Below, piece after piece: positions 48,911-60,891 of a stretch of 64,000 bases of DNA. The DNA is from Trichoplax adhaerens (lineage: Eukaryota > Placozoa > Uniplacotomia > Trichoplacea > Trichoplacidae): positions 5,495,229 through 5,559,228 of the forward strand of contig NW_002060947.1 of the NCBI RefSeq assembly GCF_000150275.1, given 5' to 3'. Position 1 is the first letter of the stretch. Each line of letters opens with the position of its first letter. A model generated the notes under the pieces. It was not told the origin of the DNA. It saw nothing but the letters and a program-made list of their open reading frames with translations, and did no database searches. A program made the position numbers and the translations under genes.

Positions 48911-51660
48911 AATGTTTGATTTTTCAAGGCGAAAAGCTTTCTTTAAATTTAGCTACTTTCCAATTTATAATGGGCTTAAGTCAACTTAATGGATAGCAGA
49001 TAACGCATCGAGTTGAATAAGTACTTTACTGTCCTTTAGTCAAGCTGGAATAACTATTATTTTTATGTTTCAAAATAGTTTGCTAGTGCTAGTTGAGATT
49101 GATGCTGATTCTTTATACAGTACTGAATTAATTCAATATTAATTTATTAATTATAATATCTTCGATAGTAGTTAGAACTACATAAATTCAACCTTTCACG
49201 CGCTAAACTGTAGCAATTGTAAGAGATTCTTTAAAAATATTGATTTCAATGCTGAGGTTTTCGTATTTTCTATAGTTGTAATAATTAATTTAGATGACGG
49301 ATCGTAGCAACTAAAGATGCTAGTAGGTAAAGTTCTATTTCAAGGCTGATTCTTTATCATTTATCGTTGCAATTTCGGCTTATATAGCGATCGCATTGAA
49401 TGCTTGATAAATTAAAATTTAATGCCGGTGCTTTCTAAATACTCGTAAAATTTCGACCAATGATGAGTAGGCAATAGTTGAAAATATTCTGCAAAAAGAG
49501 AATTAAATTTTGTTATCGCTTAGCTGAGAAAAACTAAACTGTAACTCGCGTTTATTTACTATCGATCACTACAGCTCTAATCTAGATATTGTTGATTACA
49601 AGATAGATCATAGCAGAATGAAATGTTGAAGTGAACATTGTGATTTAATGCTGTTGCTATCCAATAAATTAGTTTCATCGTAAGGGTATCAATGTTAAGC
49701 AACAGTTAGTGTACGATGACAAATTCTTATACACGGAATTAAAACGACTGAATTAAATCTTTAATCATCGGACAAAAAGGAAATTGAAGAATTGGAGAAA
49801 TACCCGGTAGTGGAAAGAAAGAAATTGAAGGACCGTTGCTGACAAATTTTAACGCCGTATCTTGTAAAAAAGTTGAAGAAATGTCAGAAGAGGCCTAGAA
49901 AAGACTGAATGAATAAAATGCTGATGCTTATCCAGTCGTTAAAGTAATGTCTGGAACTGTAGCTAGTCTAGTCGTGAGCAACTTATTTAATAGAAAGCAA
50001 AAATTGACAATATTAGCATGAAGATGACGACCAATTAATCTCTTGACAATAACTACGTTGAAATTACTAACTAAGAACGTTAAGAAAATCAACTACTATA
50101 GAGTTGTATTCCCATGGCAGTCTGACGTTGGAGGCTTCATTAAACTGCGTTTATGTCTATGCCAATAGTATTAGAATAATTCTAATTTGTGACCACCTGT
50201 AGTGAAGGCTTCCAATGAATTAAGACAGCTTATAAAGAAATCAAAACGCCCAGGGCTTGTTCAATTTCATATTGGATGTATATCAAGCAATTTAGATAAA
50301 AGCTTTTTTACGGACACTCCAATTGCATAAGCTATTCCAATGCAGAATAGCCTCAAGTTTTCACTGCTAATTCCTCAATTGAAGTTGAGAAGAAATTACT
50401 CTGTGGAAATTCCTTTTCAATCTATTTCAATTTCAACCTTGGAAGAAATTATTCAATGGAGAAAGAATGCTGCTTTATTTTAGACACATACAATAATATG
50501 GACCTTAATAATCCACAGGTAGTGAGGATGGATGAAAAATAACTGAAGGCTAGTATGACTAATTAAAATAATATCAAGACTACAATAATATTTCCTTCAT
50601 CCACTTTGTAGCTATAGGAACACTAATATTTATTTTGCTGAGGATCAATGAAATCGACGACGAAATAATTGGCCTACAATTAGACTGTCTTTGAATTTTA
50701 ATCATGGGCATGACCTCGTCTTCTATAGGGTATAATTGATTATGGAAACAATGCGCGGAACGAATTTAACCTATCAGGTAGTCAATGTTAATTAAATTAG
50801 CAAAAAAATCGCCATTGATTGTTGCTAGTATCCCGCTAATTTGGATAAAGAATAGATCATCATTTGAAACAATATGTCTATACAGTGGCCAAGACAAACT
50901 CTATGCCGGTAATCCACTATCTTATTCTTGACAATAGTATACGTATACGTAGGCAATAACAAAAATAAAATACTATAAGGATTATTTTCTTTCTACGTTA
51001 AATTCAAAACCGGCTTCTTCTTTCTTCTATTATTGTGCTGTAGTGGTTATTATCTGTTAATTGGAAAGAGTGGAGATCACGTAAATTTCTGATATGGTGT
51101 TCATAGTTATATAAGATTTTCTTTCTAGAGTACATTTATGATAATCGAATAGACTTGATTGATGTAATGAGTTGGCAAGTGTGGGCAAATAAATCCGAAT
51201 TATGATAACGTAATAAATCTACTTTGAATTTTCTCTACAAGTACTGATGACGGAAGAGTCGGAGTAAACTAGAGTTGATGATGGGCTTCATGAACCAAAT
51301 TTTACAACGGCGGGTTGTAGAATCAAGGATAATCCTTACTCTATTGATGTAGCCACATCTACAACTATATTGTTTACGGCCCCAAAATCATAAACATGGA
51401 CAACTTAATTGCATTATACAGTATTAGCTTACTGGACTTTATACAAGAATGAAAATCCGCTATGACTCTAAATTCATACCAAACCAAACAGCCATTGCCC
51501 CGACAATATGACCACACTTGTCAACCACACTTTATTGCTAAATTATATTGCAGTTCCTAACGGTTAAAAACTGTCCCGTTAACGAATTTTGTTACCGTAC
51601 CTCACAATCACTTTCCCTTTTCTCCTCCTGCAAAGAGATCTCATATTGTAGATAATGCTA

Positions 51661-52450
51661 TAATAAGTAAATAAAACAATTAAGGATTAATTAGAGATGT
51701 TTCCCCATGGAAAATACATTACTGATATTATAGTATTACCTTAAATAGCAACATAGATTTAGTTGATTACAATTACTATGCCAATAAGCGTGATCAATGT
51801 CACCATGAACCGTCTATGCAGCTTAAGTAAAATTAAAACCTTCGCTAAAAATACACAGTTGGCTGAAGATGGCAGACAATTTTTGAATAGTGTGGCGTAT
51901 CATGCAGTCCTATAATTAAAGCAGACTATCATTTCACAATATAATCTATATACATAAAGTATGAGCCGATTTTTTTGTGATGCCATCACAGCCAAACGGA
52001 GAGTAAGAGGGGAAAATTATGCTTACCTTTACGAAGCTGCTTTAAAATTTGGAGCGATAATGATCGGCTACGCGGGCTGTGTACACAGATGCCATATAGA
52101 TATTCTTATGTGAAGTAATAGATTCATATATTTTGTAGAGAAATGCCGGTGTAGCCGGGTTTACACTAGCTAATAAGTCAATAAAACAATCAAGGAATAA
52201 TTAGAGATATTTCCTCTTTGAAGTGTTAAAGTGTGTATTTCCAAGCATGGCATTTGGTAAAATCACTAAGAGCAACATTGATGTTTGATTACGACGACTA
52301 TGCCAATAATAACTGCGATCAATGTCGTCATTAACCGTCCACGTAGCTTAAGTAAAGTTAAAATCTTTGTTGGCTAAAAATTCACAGTTGGCTGAAGATA
52401 GCAGACATTTTATAGATGGCGTAGCGTATCCTGAAATCCTATGATTAAAG
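51661..52450. repeat. tandem duplication, about 510-bp offset, diverged
   Basis: A block from 51661 (TAATAAGTAAATAAAACAAT) to about 51960 is repeated from 52171 to about 52450. Shared words include ATTAGAGATGTTTCC/ATTAGAGATATTTCC, GCTTAAGTAAA, CACAGTTGGCTGAAGAT and GGCGTA(T)C. Divergence is perhaps one base in six by eye. No frame is preserved. Confidence 0.8.
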
Positions 52451-52628
52451 TCAATGATCATATATGCAAGCACTTTTAGCAACGGACGCTTACAAAAATT
52501 AAATTGACAAATACAAAACAAAGATCAATTCAAATCATTAGTTATGGATAACGGGCGTTATTCCTGCTTGGAATAGAATGATTAAGGCTGTCCTTTCATA
52601 CTGTACAGTCTACAGTGTAGAGCCTCAC

Positions 52629-52875
52629 ATGACAAAATGTTCTTCAATAATGTCAGCAATTTCTGATATTTTCAATATTTCTTCAATAACGACATTTTCT
52701 GTCGGTGTTAAGGATGGAAAGAATCGCCACTTGTTTATCCATTTTGATGCGACTATTCTTTTGTATTGCACAGGTTCATCATGGCAGAACATTTGGTCAT
52801 TAATAATGTTAGCAATTTCTAATATTTTCAATATTTTTTTTAATAGTAATATTTTCTGTTGATGTTGAGGATGTT
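52629..52875 (-). repeat. two-copy 155-bp repeat with coding-like minus frame
   Basis: Two copies share GTCAGCAATTTCTGATATTT/GTTAGCAATTTCTAATATTT and TTTTCTGTCGGTGTTAAGGA-like words about 155 bases apart. On the minus strand one copy reads PTENVVIEEILKISEIADII and the other a matching ...LKILEIANII helix, in one frame across the junction. It may be a fragment of a repeat-containing exon or just a duplicated low-complexity stretch. Confidence 0.6.
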
Positions 52876-53519
52876 AAGAGTAGTAAATTAAATGGCATTG
52901 AATGATGAATAAAATTCTAGACGCTGGAAAAGGTATACCGATTAAGCCAGCCGTAGAATATTGTACATTCTTATGCAATAGACTTATTCCTCCATCGAAT
53001 TTAAGATGTTTAAAGAGTGTTCAAGTAAAACGAGCTTGTTTTTCGACCTATACAACCACTTTATACAGTTTGAAATAATAACAACAGAATACACTCTAAT
53101 TTTGCATTCTATCTGTGCATCAATTTATCCGACGTTCAGTAGACGTTTATAGAGATCAGTTTGCAATTTTTCTCACTTTCTTACAATAAATATCCTCAAA
53201 CAAGTCAACTTGGCATTTGAGCAAAGTGTAAGAAGAGAGCTCTAATATTAGCTTAGCACTAATAAATTATTCAAGAATGCAATAGTAAAACCAATGTAGA
53301 ATCTTTTCAATTGGAAAGTAGTGTAGCATGATTGGAAATATACAGATATCTTTAGGGTATATCGCGGTATATAACTAAAGTAAAATATATTTATTTCATG
53401 TAGAATAGTCAATTATGCTAAAATAAAGTAATTGTAGATGATGACAGGTGTGAATCGATGAAATAGGGTGCTTGCACTATTTTTATGCATACTAATGAAT
53501 TATCAAAAGATATACTGGT

Positions 53520-54130
53520 ATCCTTTTTAAAATAAGGTAATTTTTACATTTTAATATAGAAAAAGGTAACTGGTATTGTCAGGCTATAAATAATGCCAGA
53601 CGACATAAACTCTCTTCATCACTGCTATTTTAGCCGTGTCATCAAAAAATATGTCAGTACTGCCATTTCACGTACATTATCAAAGATATATCGGTATTCT
53701 TTCAGCAATGTGTACGTTCTTACATTAAAAACATTGCATTTAAGGTATCTGATATTAAAAATTAATTCTTTCGTATCGCCATTTTAGGCACATTATCAAG
53801 AAATATCGATACTCTAGCTGCAATTTGCATGTCCTTATACTTAATATACTATATGCAGGATATCTAATGTTACAATATCTTCAGGACTGCTGTTTTATGC
53901 ATGATATCAAAGACATATCGGTACCCTTTTTGCAATTTGCGTGTTCTTATATTTAATATACTGTGTTTACGGTAGCTAATATTACAATCTCTTCAGGACT
54001 GCTATGTTATGAACATTATTGTCATCAAAAATTTATTGGTGCTCTTTCTGTAATTTGCTTATTCTTATGTTTAATGTGTATGAGGCATCTGATATTACAA
54101 TCTCTTTAGCACTACCATTTTACTCACAGT
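53520..54130. repeat. eroded tandem array, about 110-120-bp units
   Basis: At least four units are anchored by TTCTTA(C/T)A/G-TTTAAT words at about 53716, 53833, 53943 and 54062. Each is preceded by ATCAAA-ATAT-GGTA...TTTGC and followed by GGTATCTGATATTACAATCTCTTCAGGACTGC-type words. A weaker unit precedes it near 53545. Confidence 0.75.
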
Positions 54131-54864
54131 TTGCTAATTTCAACAATGCTGTTTCATGCAGAGTAGAAATGATATACTCTATCATTCCAAATTCTATCGA
54201 TATTGAACGCATAACTTATCTCTTTCTTAATTTAATAAGGAGCTGTTGTGCTATAGTTCAGCTGAGAGTAATGTAATAAATAGTTAAGGTATAAAAAGAT
54301 ACATTAATACCTGAACATTAATTTCCTCTAATAAAAAGCAAGGGTTACAGTATTTGCTATTTGGATACTAGTGTAAATTGTCGATTTTCTGCTTATTATA
54401 ACGACGATGATATTTACTAGCAACGCAACAATAAGAAAAGTCAATATTTCCTCCTCTAGCTGTGCCTTAGCAACACTCTTTCCTCAGTCCCTTGTGCTAT
54501 AAAGATCGTACGTAGACTAATTCTAATTACGCAATATATCATTAGGAATGTATGATTAATTAAGCAATTAACTATAAAGTACTTCCCACTAGATAGAATA
54601 GTTTTATAGACATTTTTTAAACGTTTCAATCTTGCAGACATTCCTGTTTCACCATAAAATGGTGAATGATAATAAATACAAAATGATCGGAGTTTAGAAG
54701 AAATGCTAAATAAAAATTTTTTTCTATTCATAAATATCAATAAATAGTCCTAAACGAGATAGGATAGAAATCTACAGGAAATGCCAAATGAGATTTTGGT
54801 CTTTTAGTGGCATAAGTAAGGAAATGCTTAAACAAAGCATGATGAAACTGTACAAGAAATCGTC

Positions 54865-55125
54865 GTACAGTCTAGTACTGTACAGTACTGTATGAGCTAT
54901 TTGCCATTTGTCGGAAATTATCTTCAGACGGACGCTAAATATCTCAAAATGAAAACGCTAGCTACAGTACAAAAAATACTCTGGAGTACAGTACTGTACT
55001 GTAAGGTACAGATGAACGTGTACAGTACAGTACTGTAGTTGACAGACAGTACGGTTTTGTGCACTGTAGCTTACAGTTCAAAGTACTGTACGTGTACAGT
55101 ACTGTATACTGTAGCTTACGGAGGG
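54865..55125. repeat. second CAGTAC/GTACTG word cluster
   Basis: Same self-complementary words as at 40.7-41.2 kb, in a block of about 260 bases just upstream of the RBM41 start exon. Its position could place it in the promoter region, but no function is evident. Confidence 0.75.
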
Positions 55126-55218
55126 TAAAATCAATTCATCAACAAACTCGCCAACTCACAACAATTTCCACCTTGATTTGTACAAGTAAATGATTATTTC
55201 ATCATCAATGCTAACAAA

Positions 55219-57921
55219 ATGGTTGGAGGATCAGGTGAGTGATAGTCATAGTTGTCGAATTGAAATGGCAACGTCAAAATAGTGTATTTGATTGAGTACG
55301 ACAGTACTTGGACAAAACTATTTGACGACTGGTGAAGAAGTACAGGTACTGTGCTGTAATGACCACAGACCTTCATTCGTACAAGCATTTTGCAAATCGG
55401 TGTAGTCCCTTCGACAGGAATAGACTAGTATAGCATGCTCACAATGATCAAGGTTGCAATTCTACATGCGTAAACCTGAAATGTTGAAAATGCTTAGCAA
55501 AGGCCTCCATGCAACACGTCTAGTTACTTACAATACTCAATTTGGAATGGAGTTGATTGCCTATACTGTAGGTTACTGCAAGTGGATGATTGATTGCTTA
55601 TTTACAGTAACAAAAACAATCCAAGTCATCCTTGGAGCCAACCAATATTGCAATATACCCATCGATAGTAGAAGTCATCTCGTTTTTAGAAACTCACTTT
55701 GCATCACCAATCTATTCACAATTAACACATCTCTATACTTTTATCATTACTACAGTGAGCGGTAAACCTTTCCGAGAAGATCCAACATCCTACGCAAAAA
55801 CCGGCATTCCATGGTAAGTACAGTAGATTGCAATGGAAATGACTGCTAGTTATGCCTAGACATAGAACAGTACATCATACTGTAATAATTTACCCTAGCA
55901 TAGTCAATACATACAAGGACTGTATAGGTGACGTTATAAAAAAATGAAATCAGATACTAGTCGTTCATGAAGAAGCATAATGTTAGTGATATGCAAGATA
56001 TCGTTATAAAATTGGACTTACTGTAAGTACCTTATTTTACTCATCATGATCCTTGATACGTGCATTCTTTAAAGTGGTCATCCTACGCGATATAAAAGCC
56101 GGGGGGTAATTCGCTTGATTCGCGATTCTTCAACACCATATGAAGATCAGCGGATTGAAGCTCCTCCCAATGATAACGTTGAATCAGAAACCGATAAACT
56201 CCTACATGATTTACTGGAAAAGCAATTAAGTAAGTCCGTCGACGTCAAAAGGTAAGCCTTTCTACATGCATGCGATTGTAAACATTAGCTGGTTAAATGC
56301 TCTCAAATGGAAGATGATAGTAATCGAATACTAATCATACTCATTTTGCCAAATTCTTATACATCATGATGGCAGGCAACGTAGGGATTTTGTCGGTGGA
56401 ACAGTCGTTGATAATGCTCAGGGAGAATTTAGCGGACAATTATCTTTGGATCAATATAAAGTAAAATCGTCAATAAATGACCAAACTAATTTTTTAAGAA
56501 ATCAAGGCTTAGATGAAGAAGAGATAAGGTACCAAGCACTGTGCATACCGGATTATCATAAATGATACTCATTCATTCTTACGATTGTAGATGGAAAATA
56601 GAAGATAACATAGAGTCACAATTTCAGTCAACAAAGCGGAAAAGATACGGTACTGATCCAAGCATAGCTAGAGACAGGCTAGAAAATATCGAACGCAAGA
56701 TAATTAAAAAAGAGTCAATGCTGGCACATCCTGATAGTTTTACCAATGCTAAACCAATGAATAGGTGAAAATTAAGCATTATCAGAATGATGGACCAAAA
56801 TTATATAATATTAATGTGAAATGGATATCATCCGATTCTTAAATTTCTACATTGCTGTATGTTGCAGGCAGTTAATGGATATTGAAAAATCAATCATTCG
56901 CGGTACAGAGAAGGCGACAATGTTCAGTCATCTTTTAAGACCAGAAAGTATTGAATCAAATGCAATATTACAAGCTACAGTGGATAACGTGAACCATTCT
57001 ATAAGCACTACTGATGGTAACAATTCCAATAGCAAGTGCAAAGAATTGAACGACGAGGAAACAAGATTACCCGTATCTTCTGAAATTGACGATGCAACGT
57101 GCAAAGTAGAAATTACTATTGATCAACCGAGTAGTTCTCCATCTACGAAAGACGAAACAAGGCAAGAATATTACATTGTATGACTCACTAAAGCTTCAGA
57201 GAATTATTTTTTATAAAGCAAAACGACAACGAGTACTTTCTGTCTTCAAATATGCTATACCATACCATAGCTGAATATTTAGACTGTATAGACATACAAC
57301 TGTTGATCAAGTTATTTTATTTACTCCAATATAGAACTAAGGGAATAAATTACGGTACTGGTACCTTGCGTGATAATTTGCAAGCAGTAAAAGCAGAAGA
57401 TATTATCAAGAATAGAATAACTATTGAGGAAATAAGAGCTATGGCAAGATTTGCTCATTATGAGCAGGGAGAACCTTCTAAGGTACTAATCTATTTCCCC
57501 ATATAACTTACTTTATTCATATATAATATTCCGTAGTTAAAGCATTGACGTCTATATAAAATTTGGGCAATTGTAGGTGCTCTACATCAAAAATTTAAGT
57601 GATAAAGTCAATGAGAAAGATTTAGTCATGACCTTTATAGGATTTCAAGAAGACAGTAAAGATAATATCCGATTTCGGTTAATGAAAGGCAAAATGAAAG
57701 GTCAAGCGTTCGTAACATTTTCAGGTATAACGATAGACACTACTCATTCATGACGTATTAAACTCTGATTATCTTTATAAAATCTTATTTGATTACATTC
57801 CGTAATAATGTCAAACCTATCAAAATTAGATGTAGCTACTGCGGGGAAAGCACTAGATGTAGTAAATGGATATAAGCTGAAAGGGAAGCCCATGGTTATA
57901 CAATACGGGAAGAAATCATAA
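55219..57921 (+). CDS. RBM41: RBM41, RNA-binding motif protein 41
   Basis: Nine exons sum to 1269 nt (422 aa; human RBM41 is about 413): 55219-55234, 55756-55813, 56075-56251, 56376-56528, 56591-56764, 56868-57177, 57342-57482, 57577-57724 and 57830-57921. The middle exons show the RBM41 N-terminal pattern: a LLHDLLEKQLSKSVDV helix, GGTVV, LSLDQY, LRNQGLDEEEI, and a RLENIERKI segment. The last three encode EEIRAMARFAHYEQGEPSKV and then an RRM with RNP2 LYIKNL, RNP1 KGQAFVTF and VNGYKLKGKPMVIQYGKK. RBM41 is the paralogue of RNPC3 (65K) and binds U6atac/U12 snRNA of the minor spliceosome. The 16-nt first exon is chosen because MVGGSVSGKPF joins in phase. The 57341 acceptor is weak (CTAAG); the nearby TAG at 57334 is out of phase. 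Confidence 0.87.
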
Positions 57922-58992
57922 ATACTTTGATACCGTGAGAAGAATAGCTACGTAAGCCCAAAGGATTGCGACCATAACGCAATGAAGTAAAATCATACTG
58001 ATGTACAAACACCTTTTTATTATATATATATATTAATATGCTATATTTATCTGTTTGATTATTTATGCGTATCTCCATAATGCCAAATTACATCTATTGC
58101 ACAAGACCCTATGTATAAATTTATTGTATGATAGTCAAAATTCGGTTCAACTGAATAAAATCAATCAAGCATTTGCATAGTATATACGGATTTTGCATAA
58201 CAACATATTTTCGTATGATCAACGCAACGATTGCCTGAGCAAAATTCCCATTGATTGAAATAAGTGTAGCTCCGTTTTAAGCCAATACCTTACCTTTTTG
58301 CCTTGTTTCTTATTAATGATAACAATGCTTATCGCCTTTGTTTTATCTTAGTTCTAACATAGACGAACTAGATCAATCATAAACACAATATTATCACAAT
58401 TGGGTTATGTTATAAAATCGTTTTCTTTTATGGTATGTACTTGAATTTCAAAGGTTACATTAGTTATAAGTCTAATAACAAAATTAATAGTCGTCAAGAA
58501 TAGGAAGATAGCAGTAGAGTGCAGTAATTGTAATTTAGACACAAATAACAAACTCTTTAAGCATGTTTCTGTTTAATTGCGTAATAAACACATTAAAGTT
58601 TGGTTTACATTAATATACGTTGGGCAAATAATAACTTAACCAGCGTATTGACCATCTCAATTCAGGTTTCAATTACGCTAGGATACATTGCAGTCACTTG
58701 CGAATCGATAATATTGTTATATTATGCATACAGTTTCGTCAGCTATTGCTCATGGATATCAATGGAATAAACTTCATCACATTTTTCTCAAGCATTGTGC
58801 CCTAAATTGTGCACATTTACAATTAACTCAATCTCATCAATAAAACGGTATGAAGGAAAACATAATTTCGATGTCTGTAATTATAATAGCCATTGATAAT
58901 ACAATGGAGTCGTGCAGCCTAATTCACGAATATCTGGTAGTTTACTGTATATTAATATCTACTACTTATAAAATTATTAAAATCAAACATTT
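57922..58992. other. convergent gap, 3' flanks of RBM41 and the downstream gene
   Basis: AT-rich with a TATATA microsatellite at about 58021-58034. No exon was recognised. The 3' UTRs of the two converging genes probably occupy part of it. Confidence 0.55.
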
Positions 58993-60891
58993 TTAAACAA
59001 ACATTTCTTCAGTGTCGTCTTCAGTTTCAGTTAGAAGGGTATTAGCATTGTCCTTCGTATCTGTCTTTTTAGAGATATCTTTTGATACTTTGGATATCTA
59101 CGCGAAAAAAACAAATAAGTGATATAAAACCAGTAAAATGAACTTTACAGATTATTATCACAAGTCTATTTATCTCAAGTGGTAACATTGAAAATACTGA
59201 TACGATATGACTAACCGTAATTTCCTGATCAACTTCCATTGCATAATCAACAGTAGGAGAGACAGCTACCGATCTTCTATCTCGACCTTCTTCTCTCTGA
59301 ATTCGTTGAAAAAAGTTATTGTTACTCTTTGCCGTTGAGTGCAAATACAACTGATAATTTACAGGTATCGTACATAATTAAGCCCTAACCGATTTATCCT
59401 TATTCGAAACTCTGACATTGGTTTCCCCTTGATCCATGTGAGAGTCAAAATCGAGACTTAGATGCTTAGTGCCTCTTCTATTTTTCTTTGGCATAACACG
59501 TATCCTATCACGCGCAGCGCTATGATTCAGAACAGGTGAACTACTAATTGGCATACCATCCTTGTCATACTGTACAGGCTCGTCTAAAAATTATGAGCAC
59601 ATAATACAGGATCATCAGCGATTGAAAGCATTATGGTATATCAAGTAAAAGCGTAGCAAGATCTATAACATCACAATGTGGATCATTAAAAATCGGAATA
59701 CTACTGTATCCCTTTTAGAAGTGATTCTGCTATTTTGGGACCTACCTTGTTTTTGCTGATTCAATAATTTATTCGGCGTTCCTCCATCGCTATTCTGTCT
59801 CATAGTCTATAAAAGAATTATTACTCTTAGACGTCAATAATAAAACAACTTAGGGCAAAGCATTTAAGGCATCTTTATTACTACAGCCAAAAAATGAATT
59901 TCTCCAACCTGAATCGGTAATTTAACTCCTCTAGGAGGAGTTGCAAATGGGCTCTGAATTTTAAGCTTGGCATTTAATTCTTTGGCTATATCGTTACCAA
60001 ACTGTCGATTTGGTGTTTTTTGTGCGGTTATCGGATTAAATCCGATCGGTTTCTTTGCAACAGCTGGTGGAGTCGGTTTTTCATTTGATGGTGAGGAATT
60101 TTGGGCTGGCATTTTCTTTCCAAGCAGTGGATTAAAACCGATCGGTTTCTTAGCAATTGATGGTGGTGTCGATTTCTCACCAACTGGTGATTCGGGTTGT
60201 TCCTAATAGTATGTATCCCCCAAAAGAAGTCATTTACTGATAAGTATACCCTACTATCGGAATAACTAAGGTTTGCTTCGAGTTCCAATATAAAATTACA
60301 GGATAAGATATACGTGTAAAGTAACGAAACTGTTCTCAAAAAATTCTACAGACAAATGATGAGTTTAAAACCATTGGAAATTTAGCTTTATTATTCGGTT
60401 GAAGGATCGAGTTCGTAGGATTACTAAGCAAGAAATTTACTCGATTGCATTAAGTGCTATGGTAACGGGATAGAGTCAAATTCGATGAAATACCATGCAG
60501 TAAATTTCATTTCGTTCATTGTATTTCACTGTGCAAATCGATTTGTAGTATACTAGACTCGATGCATGCTTTTCTATGTCCGATTTAATTCAATTCCGTA
60601 CTTATTACGAACAGTTTAGCTATACATTCAATCATGAAATAGTGCAGTGTAATGTTGGCGCATTCTAAGCCCTTCTTTTAAGTGGGTATATTGAATACAG
60701 TACTTATATATAATACTAGTGTATATTCATAATGTCGTATGCTGTGTGCATTATATCATTACAGATGAAAATAAAATAGCTACAAACAGTGGTCATACCG
60801 ATTGATCAGCTCCACTTCTCCTTTTAAGCTTATCAGCAAGTTCTTTAGAAATATTACCACTTAGTAAAGGCATACCACCGGTTGCAGCCAT
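58993..60891 (-). CDS. low-complexity protein with possible capping-protein-interaction motif
   Basis: Six exons on the minus strand, 60891-60799, 60202-59909, 59806-59746, 59583-59390, 59350-59216 and 59097-58993, give 293 aa ending EEMFV and TAA. All junctions are GT-AG and in phase. No globular domain is visible; the chain is polar and Pro/Lys-rich. Two internal repeats are clear: KKPIGFNP twice (exon 2), and a GN-(D)I-(S/A)KELxxKLK helix at residues 12-24 and again late in exon 2. Exon 4 contains VLNHSAARDRIRVMPKKNRR, which resembles the loose LxHxTxxRPK...P capping-protein-interaction (CPI) motif of FAM21, CapZIP and CD2AP, but lacks the RPK triplet. The protein could thus be an actin capping-protein regulator; this is a hypothesis. 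The gene itself is well supported by phase and codon pattern. It converges on RBM41. Confidence 0.7.

Larger units (their letters stand above)
48911..55218. other. gene-poor interval with decayed duplications
   Basis: From 48911 to 51.6 kb no open frame longer than 60 codons was noted and nothing was recognised. The remainder contains a 510-bp offset duplication, a 155-bp coding-like duplication, an eroded array at 53.5-54.1 kb and a GTAC cluster (listed separately). Overall it looks like old, unconstrained sequence. Confidence 0.5.
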
